Positions 14,120 to 19,161 of a stretch of 19,161 nt of DNA are shown piece by piece. The translations under genes were made by a program, and so were the position numbers. The notes beneath the pieces are model-generated. The model saw nothing but the letters and a program-made list of their open reading frames with translations, was not told where the DNA came from and searched no databases. Position 1 is the stretch's first letter; the number at the start of each line of letters is the position of its first letter. This DNA is from Lachnospiraceae bacterium (GTDB lineage: Bacteria > Bacillota_A > Clostridia > Lachnospirales > Lachnospiraceae), in NCBI GenBank assembly GCA_009774465.1, contig VSNT01000079.1, positions 1 to 19,161 on the forward strand, written 5' to 3'.

Positions 14120-15745
14120 TTATCTTCCAAGTGAAACAATAATATGCTCCAGCATTTCGCTGATTACATTGATATACCGGCTGGATGCATTATAGGCATT
14201 CTGAAACATTACCATGTTGCTCATCTCTTCATCAGAAGAAACACCAAGCACCTGCTCTCTTGCTGCCGCAATACTGTCAACAGTAAGCTGCTGGTTTTCG
14301 CTGATTCCCCACAGGGCAGAGCCTGTATTTCCCACCTGTGAAATCAGGTTGTTATAATAGTTAATAAAATTAGTGGCTGTTTTCACATTAGGATTTAAAG
14401 TATATGCCTCTTCTGTGAAAACTTCTTTCATAATATCTGCTGTTTCCTGATCAATTTTCCCATCCGGTTTCTTAAATCCAAGCAGGGAAGGAGCCTGTTT
14501 AATGGTTCCATTGATTATAATGTTTTCCACAGTAAAATCATTATTCGGATTAGCCGGATCATTAACCGCCATTGTATTGAAAATAGTATACGGATCACCG
14601 GTAGCCGGATCTCTCATATAGGTTGAATTTGGATCCTTTGCAGTCTCTCTGGCCGCCGCATCTGCAAACACCTTGTTAATGGCAGTGGTTAATTTGTTAA
14701 CCAGCTGATCAAATTCAGCCTGCACATTCATTATAAGGGACTGCTTAATATCCTTATCATAATAAGCAGGATCCAGGTCCTTGTGCGTGGCCCGCCTGTC
14801 GCCTCTTGCAACCAGCATTGCCTTAAGTGCGCCAATATCAGTATTCCGGTCAGTGGAAATAATCTGCTGCATATTGAAAAGCTCCGCACCCTGTATATTA
14901 ACCTCTTCTATTCCATTCACTATATTTGTCTCTGCAAGCTGTTTCCAGTAGGGCGTATAAAATCCCGTTTCCTTATCCGTGTAAAGGCAGATTTCATTGT
15001 AAGAATCTGCTTTTACAAAGTCCTTGCCTTCCAGACGTATCAGTGCATTTCCGTCGGCATCCTCCCGCACGTCAATGTATCCCATAGAGGCAAGTTCATC
15101 AATAAGCTGATTTCTTTCATCTTTTAAATCATTGGCATGTTCCACTTTGCCTGACTCAATTTTTACGATTTCCTGATTTAACTCTGAAATACGTTTTGCA
15201 TAGGCATTCATGGTATTGACCTGCTGCGCCACCTGATAATTTAAATTATCCTGATACTCGCTAAGGCCGGTATAAACTGCCTTGGCGCGGCTTAAAAACT
15301 CAGAACAGCGTTGCACAAAAACACCCTGATTTACAGCATTTCCGGGATCCTTTGCCATCTCCTGCACGGAAGTCCACAGATTTGAAATGGCACCAGCAAA
15401 AGCCCTGCCTTCCAGCTCCTGAAAAAGGTTTTCCATCTCCTCCACTACAACTGCAGAGGTATCATAATAAGCACTTCTTCCGGCTTCCCTTCGATAAGCT
15501 TTATCAAGAAAATAATCTCTGACCTGTTTTACCTGAGTATAATTAACACCATGACCTGTCTGCAGATATGCATTAGAAGCAGCACTCTTAGATATGGTCT
15601 TATAAGTACGGGTACCAAGCTGCACCTGCTGCCTGGTATACCCGACAGTATCCACATTTGACATGTTATGCGCTGTTGTATTAAGCGCATTTTGACTTGT
15701 TTGCAATCCACTTGCACCAATATATAAACTTCCCATTAAAGACAT
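14120..15745 (-). CDS. flgK: Hook-filament junction protein FlgK (HAP1), first copy
   Basis: A 541-aa FlgK directly upstream of a second flgK. The N-terminus MSLMGSLYIGASGLQTSQNAL leads into NTTAHNMSNVDTVGYTRQQV; LKDERNQLIDELASMGYIDV lies around 210-230; the C-terminus is EMSNMVMFQNAYNASSRYINVISEMLEHII. Both terminal domains that build the D0/D1 tube are intact, so it should be exported and assembled. AGGTGA about five bases before the ATG is its ribosome site. It lies 27 bp behind flgN, the chaperone for FlgK and FlgL. Confidence 0.93.
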   Translation of the reverse strand: MSLMGSLYIGASGLQTSQNALNTTAHNMSNVDTVGYTRQQVQLGTRTYKTISKSAASNAYLQTGHGVNYTQVKQVRDYFLDKAYRREAGRSAYYDTSAVVVEEMENLFQELEGRAFAGAISNLWTSVQEMAKDPGNAVNQGVFVQRCSEFLSRAKAVYTGLSEYQDNLNYQVAQQVNTMNAYAKRISELNQEIVKIESGKVEHANDLKDERNQLIDELASMGYIDVREDADGNALIRLEGKDFVKADSYNEICLYTDKETGFYTPYWKQLAETNIVNGIEEVNIQGAELFNMQQIISTDRNTDIGALKAMLVARGDRRATHKDLDPAYYDKDIKQSLIMNVQAEFDQLVNKLTTAINKVFADAAARETAKDPNSTYMRDPATGDPYTIFNTMAVNDPANPNNDFTVENIIINGTIKQAPSLLGFKKPDGKIDQETADIMKEVFTEEAYTLNPNVKTATNFINYYNNLISQVGNTGSALWGISENQQLTVDSIAAAREQVLGVSSDEEMSNMVMFQNAYNASSRYINVISEMLEHIIVSLGR

Positions 15746-15772
15746 ATTATCACCTCATAACCTTCACAAGGA

Positions 15773-16291
15773 TTACTGTTTGGCATCAAAGCCTCTTCCA
15801 TCTACTCCCATAGCTGCCCCTGTATTGCAGGCGCCTTTATTATAATTGGCTGTCTCAGGCGCTGTTTTCATTGCCTGCAGCATATTCATGTCAAATTCCA
15901 CCATTTCCAGCGCATTTTGAATCAAAATCCTGTTTTGCTCATTTACACGCTTTACTTCATGAACGGCGTTGCTTAATTTGTCATGTACCTTAGCCAGTTT
16001 CTGCTGCTCCTGCGGCCTTGCTTTAAGCATATCGACCAGATCTGCAAGCATCAGTGAGTTAACATCCTTGTTGATTACATTGGCGATATCAGTAAATACT
16101 TCCTGTCTTTGCTGTTCCAGATGGTTGATCTTACTGACAACGATTTGTTCTTCATCCGTGAGCTTGGCTAATTCTTCTAATTCACCAGTCACAATAACCG
16201 GCGTTTTCTTTGTAGATAATTCCAGCAAGTTTTCATATTCCCGGCTTTCCAGGTCTAATACTTCAATCAGATTTTCCATCAGACTTGCCAC
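15773..16291 (-). CDS. flgN: FlgN family export chaperone
   Basis: A 172-aa helical protein of the FlgN family, chaperone for FlgK and FlgL in the cytoplasm. Typical segments are LDLESREYENLLELSTKKTPVIV, an LE..R motif at HLEQQRQEV, and the C-terminal NEQNRILIQNALEMVEFDMNML, followed by a Gly/Ala-rich tail. Its place between flgM and flgK is conserved in Firmicutes. The start is a GTG at 16291 with GAGG eight bases upstream, formed by the end of flgM; the ATG four codons later lacks a ribosome site. The stop of flgM lies 5 bp upstream. Confidence 0.88.
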   Translation of the reverse strand: MASLMENLIEVLDLESREYENLLELSTKKTPVIVTGELEELAKLTDEEQIVVSKINHLEQQRQEVFTDIANVINKDVNSLMLADLVDMLKARPQEQQKLAKVHDKLSNAVHEVKRVNEQNRILIQNALEMVEFDMNMLQAMKTAPETANYNKGACNTGAAMGVDGRGFDAKQ

Positions 16292-16296
16292 TTGAA

Positions 16297-16572
16297 TTAC
16301 CTCATCTCTTCATATTTTTGAAATAATCTGTCAGCAAAGCTTGCTGCACTGACTTCATAAGTACCGTCCTGAATCCGGGCCTTAATAGAAGCTGTTAAAT
16401 CTTCCCTGATATCACTGCTTCCTGCCACAGCCTGCTTGGCAGCCTGAATATCCTTCCCCAGACTGGAAATCTGCAGATGATCTGAAAAGCTTGTATTACT
16501 CTTAGCCTGTGGCTTTGTTGTTTTCTTTGTATCGTATAATCCCTGAACCTGTGTATAAGCCTCTATACGCAT
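16297..16572 (-). CDS. flgM: Anti-sigma-28 factor FlgM
   Basis: A 91-aa FlgM, which holds the flagellar sigma factor inactive until the hook is complete and FlgM is exported. The C-terminal sigma-binding part is visible: LQISSLGKDIQAAKQAV, DIREDLTASIKARIQDGTYEVS and FADRLFQKYEE. The N-terminal half is polar and probably disordered, as usual. Start: the open frame begins at an ATG at 16647, but that ATG overlaps the -10 of the promoter and is not transcribed as a start. The ATG at 16572 has GGAGGAAT in front and is chosen. First gene of the operon, so FlgM is made from a sigma-28 promoter and provides negative feedback. Confidence 0.9.
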   Translation of the reverse strand: MRIEAYTQVQGLYDTKKTTKPQAKSNTSFSDHLQISSLGKDIQAAKQAVAGSSDIREDLTASIKARIQDGTYEVSAASFADRLFQKYEEMR

Positions 16573-16636
16573 TTGGATTCCTCCTTCCGTGGATTTTCCA
16601 TTATTAATTTTCATCATGTTTTTAACTTCACTATTT

Positions 16637-16663
16637 GTATCGGACATTTTCCTAAAGACTTTA
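16637..16663 (-). promoter_or_regulatory. Sigma-28 type promoter for flgM operon
   Basis: TAAA (16663-16660), 16 bp, CCGATAC (16643-16637). The leader to flgM is about 58 nt. An inverted repeat CTAAAG-A-CTTTAG (16652-16664) covers the -35 and could be an operator or chance. Confidence 0.82.
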
Positions 16664-16682
16664 GAGAGGAAAGGAAATTTTA

Positions 16683-16714
16683 TAAAAAATGGGGCAGCCT
16701 TTCTCTGGCTGCCC
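16683..16714 (-). terminator. Intrinsic terminator behind the ATPase regulator gene
   Basis: GGGCAGCC (16714-16707), a 7-nt loop, GGCTGCCC (16699-16692), then C, A and a T-run (16689-16684) on the minus strand. A perfect 8-bp GC-rich stem. It separates the regulator gene from the flgM operon promoter. Confidence 0.93.
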
Positions 16715-16728
16715 GTTAAAAATATGCT

Positions 16729-17766
16729 TTAATTCATTGTTGTGCGGCGGATCATTCGTTCAACAGCTTCATTGGTATTCACACAGCGAAGCTCTATTTC
16801 AGGATGATTATTTTGATAAACACGAAACAGTTCATCAGCAAATCCCTGTCCAATTTCTTCAACATCTTTAAAGTCAAGAATAACTGTTTTAAACTTATCA
16901 AAACCAAAGTACAGACGTTTTGCCTGTGACCTGGATACAGGATAACCGCTGTCACAAATATGCTTAATTGGAATTTGCGTTATGGTAAATCCACCATTGT
17001 CATCAGAATACATATCGAAGATCTCCTTTAATGTTCTTGTTGTATCATTGGCCAGCGCCATGATAATCAGCGTTCCCTTCATATCCCGCATCTTTTTAAA
17101 TGTTGGCGAGGCGTCAGCTAAGTCTGTAACTATTTCTTTCGTATTATCCTGAGAAAAAATTTTTTGGTCAGAAATTACCCCAAAATGATCCATAACTTTT
17201 GATGTGAAAAAAATTCCCTCCCCGGAATGATTGTGACTATCTGTAGTAAGTTTCCCCTTAAAAAGACTGAATATAGCATCATCCAGACTTTCATAATGAT
17301 AAAAATCTGCTATCTTTCTAAAAATGCCTATCCCATTATCAGAAATATTTACCCAGGTATATAAGGCATTTTGGCTAATGTTGACAATAACCTTTTCTGC
17401 ATTCGAATGATCAATTACGTTATTAAACATTTCCATGAAAGCATATTCCCAAATGCGTACAACATTCCCGGGAAAGTCCTCAACATAAGAACTTAATGTT
17501 TCACGATATACCACGTCTTCTTCCAGAGTTTTCTCTTTTAAATGAAAAGTAAAAGTTTTACTTATTGTTTTTACAAGGTAATAATTTCCAGAAGTATCTC
17601 TGGCAATCAATCCATCCTGTTCCAACTCATTTATATATTTGTAAACAGTAGTAGAAGAAATGGAAAAAGTATTCGCAGTTCTTTTAACAAAATCAATTTG
17701 TTTTTTAAAAATTTTTTCCATTATGTAATTTTTTATTCTGCTTCGTTTTTCTTTTGTGAATGACAT
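16729..17766 (-). CDS. Winged-helix / GHKL ATPase / DUF4325 (STAS-like) regulator
   Basis: A 345-aa three-part protein. Residues about 8-66 form a winged helix (SISSTTVYKYINELEQDGLI, then a hairpin NYYLV). Residues about 95-240 are a GHKL ATPase: N-box EYAFMEMFNNVIDHS (107-121), ISDNGIGI with Asp143, SGEGIFF (181-187) and GTLIIM (231-236). Residues about 275-340 match DUF4325, a STAS-like domain: VILDFKDVEEIGQGFADELF. There is no histidine phosphoacceptor domain, so it resembles an anti-sigma kinase of the SpoIIAB/RsbW kind joined to a STAS-like partner and a DNA-binding domain. The target is unknown. Start: GGAGGG lies seven bases before the ATG at 17766; the earlier ATG at 17787 precedes that site. 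Monocistronic, between two terminators, next to flagellar and c-di-GMP genes. Confidence 0.82.
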   Translation of the reverse strand: MSFTKEKRSRIKNYIMEKIFKKQIDFVKRTANTFSISSTTVYKYINELEQDGLIARDTSGNYYLVKTISKTFTFHLKEKTLEEDVVYRETLSSYVEDFPGNVVRIWEYAFMEMFNNVIDHSNAEKVIVNISQNALYTWVNISDNGIGIFRKIADFYHYESLDDAIFSLFKGKLTTDSHNHSGEGIFFTSKVMDHFGVISDQKIFSQDNTKEIVTDLADASPTFKKMRDMKGTLIIMALANDTTRTLKEIFDMYSDDNGGFTITQIPIKHICDSGYPVSRSQAKRLYFGFDKFKTVILDFKDVEEIGQGFADELFRVYQNNHPEIELRCVNTNEAVERMIRRTTMN

Positions 17767-17799
17767 TGATGTACCCTCCAGTTTCATTCTAATACTATA

Positions 17800-17826
17800 A
17801 TAAATTTAAATCAACATAAATTTAAA
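17800..17826. repeat. Direct repeat upstream of the ATPase regulator
   Basis: ATAAATTTAAA occurs at 17800-17810 and 17816-17826, 16 bp apart centre to centre, 34 to 60 bp before the start codon. It may be an operator for the winged-helix protein itself. The region is very AT-rich, so chance is possible. The rest of the 17788-17920 stretch holds no gene and no promoter that I can call with confidence. Confidence 0.3.
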
Positions 17827-17920
17827 CTTATCAAAAAATTTTTTTAGTATATTCTAATTTCATTTTAACATATACAAATAATCTTCTATCTTATCCAAAT
17901 TTTCTCCTGAAAAACTGCAG

Positions 17921-17957
17921 AAAAAGAGCAGAGTATATATTTTTACATACCCTGCTC
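17921..17957 (-). terminator. Intrinsic terminator behind the HD-GYP gene
   Basis: On the minus strand GAGCAG (17957-17952) pairs with CTGCTC (17931-17926). The stem continues inward with G-U and A-U pairs to about 14 bp around an A-rich loop, followed by TTTTT (17925-17921). Confidence 0.88.
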
Positions 17958-17976
17958 CATAGTGAACACTCTGGCT

Positions 17977-19038
17977 TTATTTCTCTTCGGCTTTCTCCGC
18001 TTCCATCTGGCTTCTTTTTCTTTCAATTGCTGTAACAAACGCATTTAACACCTTTGGATTAAATACACCGCATTCATTATTTTTTATCATCCGCATAGCT
18101 TCTTCATGGCTGAAGGCTTTTTTATAAACCCTCTCAGAAGTAAGTGCATCATATACATCCGCTACCGATACCACCTGAGCCCATATGGAAATATCGTCAC
18201 CTTTCAGCCCGTCCGGATATCCTCTTCCATCCCATCTTTCATGATGATGTCTGCAGATGTCATAAGTATAATTATAGGTATCTTCATCCATAATATCATA
18301 AACGCTTTTTAAGATTTCACAGCCCTGAACCGTATGCTGCTTCATAATTTCAAACTCTTCTTTGGTCAGTCTGCCAGGTTTATTTAAAATACCGTCGGGA
18401 GTGGAAATCTTGCCAACATCATGAAGTATGGATGCTGATACAATCTTATCAATTTCTGCTTTGGGCAGATAATATTCCGGATAGGTATTGCTTACTTCCG
18501 TCATAATAGTCCCTGTAAGCCCACAGATACGTCTTACATGTTCCCCCGACTCACAATCCCTGAATTCAATTACAGTTGCAAGCGTCTCTATCATGGACTG
18601 GTTAAAATGATTCAGACGTTCTACCTGCTCCGCCACTTTTCTTTCCAGTTCATTTCTGTGCTCGTACAATTCGATCACATTATTCACCCGGCATACCAAA
18701 AAGTGGGCAATAAATGGCTTGGTAATTACGTCTACTGCCCCAAGATGATACCCTTCTAAAAGCATGTCCCTGCTGTTTTCTGCTGTAATTAAAAACACCG
18801 GTATTCTGTCGATTTTTCCGTTTTTATTTAATTCACGAAGCACCCCCAGGCCGTCCAGCTCCGGCATAATCAAATCAAGCAGAACTGCTGAAATATCAGA
18901 ATGACTGTCAAGAATCTCAACAGCCTGCACTCCATTGCATGCCTTTATTATGTCATAATCTTCTTTAAAAATCTCCGCTAAAATTTCCCGATTAATTTCT
19001 ATATCGTCTACAATCAATATAGTCTTTTTACTGTTCAT
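17977..19038 (-). CDS. Response regulator with HD-GYP domain (probable c-di-GMP phosphodiesterase)
   Basis: A 353-aa protein. Residues 1-120 are a receiver domain: acidic pair Asp11/Asp12, phosphoacceptor Asp55 (LLDLIMP), Thr85 and Lys107 (TKP). A coiled linker (about 125-150) leads to an HD-GYP domain: EHVRR (His167), HDVGK (206-210), QHT (His235), HHHERWDGRGYPDGL (264-278) and SVADVYDALTS. The GYP motif and the metal ligands are complete, so active hydrolysis of cyclic di-GMP is likely. This would lower the messenger and usually favours swimming, consistent with its place next to flagellar genes. Start: GGAGG lies five bases before the ATG at 19038; the open frame to 19116 crosses the promoter. 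No sensor kinase is present in the window. Confidence 0.92.
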   Translation of the reverse strand: MNSKKTILIVDDIEINREILAEIFKEDYDIIKACNGVQAVEILDSHSDISAVLLDLIMPELDGLGVLRELNKNGKIDRIPVFLITAENSRDMLLEGYHLGAVDVITKPFIAHFLVCRVNNVIELYEHRNELERKVAEQVERLNHFNQSMIETLATVIEFRDCESGEHVRRICGLTGTIMTEVSNTYPEYYLPKAEIDKIVSASILHDVGKISTPDGILNKPGRLTKEEFEIMKQHTVQGCEILKSVYDIMDEDTYNYTYDICRHHHERWDGRGYPDGLKGDDISIWAQVVSVADVYDALTSERVYKKAFSHEEAMRMIKNNECGVFNPKVLNAFVTAIERKRSQMEAEKAEEK

Positions 19039-19073
19039 GTTAACCTCCGCCTGTAACTCCCCATTTAAGATAC

Positions 19074-19102
19074 AATATAACAAATTTCCATTATATTTGC
19101 AA
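19074..19102 (-). promoter_or_regulatory. Sigma-A-like promoter for the HD-GYP gene
   Basis: TTGCAA (19102-19097), 17 bp, TATATT (19079-19074), with a leader of about 30 nt. No sigma-28 motif is seen here, so this regulator is probably made independently of the late flagellar class. Confidence 0.6.
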
Positions 19103-19128
19103 ATATATCTTTTCATGTATTTGAAAGC

Positions 19129-19159
19129 AAAAAAGCCTATCGCACTGACAGGCTTTTTT
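19129..19159. terminator. Bidirectional intrinsic terminator at right edge
   Basis: AAAAAAGCCT (19129-19138) pairs with AGGCTTTTTT (19150-19159) around an 11-nt loop. It probably ends a gene lying beyond the right edge and insulates the HD-GYP promoter. Confidence 0.85.
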
Positions 19160-19161
19160 AG

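Noticed and set aside
16573..16647. Longer flgM start at 16647
   Set aside because: That ATG overlaps the sigma-28 -10 element, so it lies before the expected transcription start; the ATG at 16572 has a strong ribosome site.
19039..19116. Longer HD-GYP protein start
   Set aside because: The extension crosses the predicted promoter and has no receiver-domain similarity; the start at 19038 has GGAGG and begins just before the receiver domain.
1..19161. tRNA, rRNA, insertion sequence, phage or integron elements
   Set aside because: No cloverleaf, transposase, integrase, or flanking inverted repeats were seen on either strand.

Overview
The window looks like chromosomal DNA of a motile, low-GC Firmicute, most likely a Lachnospiraceae (Clostridium cluster XIVa) gut or rumen organism. 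The grounds are the flagellin N-terminus (MVVQHNLTAMNSNRML, the commensal Clostridia type related to the CBir1 antigen), AGGAGG-type ribosome sites, the pairing of CsrA with FliW, and a flagellar gene order typical of the group. This assignment rests on recognition, not a database search.

Almost everything is on the minus strand, so the biological order runs from high to low coordinates. (1) 19038-17977: a REC/HD-GYP response regulator with its own sigma-A-like promoter and terminator. (2) 17766-16729: an unusual regulator joining a winged helix, a GHKL ATPase and a DUF4325/STAS-like domain, closed by a strong terminator. (3) 16663-9906: a late flagellar operon, flgM-flgN-flgK-flgK-flgL-fliW-csrA, with a sigma-28-type promoter in front and a terminator behind. 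(4) 9867-6336: a second sigma-28 operon, flaG-fliD-fliS-fliT-like. (5) 6315-5244: a third sigma-28 promoter, a leader of about 166 nt with hairpins, a short 270-aa flagellin and a terminator. (6) 5230-496: four tandem LicD-family genes and an Rpe/AlsE-type sugar-phosphate epimerase, which seem to depend on readthrough from flagellin. (7) One small plus-strand hypothetical gene at the left edge, possibly cut by the window.

The first flagellar operon encodes the anti-sigma factor FlgM at its start and the FliW-CsrA translational switch at its end, together with export chaperone and hook-filament junction proteins. The second encodes the filament cap and filament chaperones. The third makes the filament.

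The most interesting signals are post-transcriptional. Small hairpins with GGA in the loop sit at or just before the ribosome sites of flagellin (AGGGAA hexaloop), flaG (AUGGAG hexaloop containing the ribosome site) and fliW (CCGGA loop). These resemble CsrA sites and suggest that the CsrA/FliW switch encoded here may control three units in this locus, not flagellin alone. The second signal is the four-gene LicD array plus epimerase directly behind flagellin. It could be an undescribed system that attaches a phospho-linked group to the filament or envelope; the substrate cannot be told from sequence.
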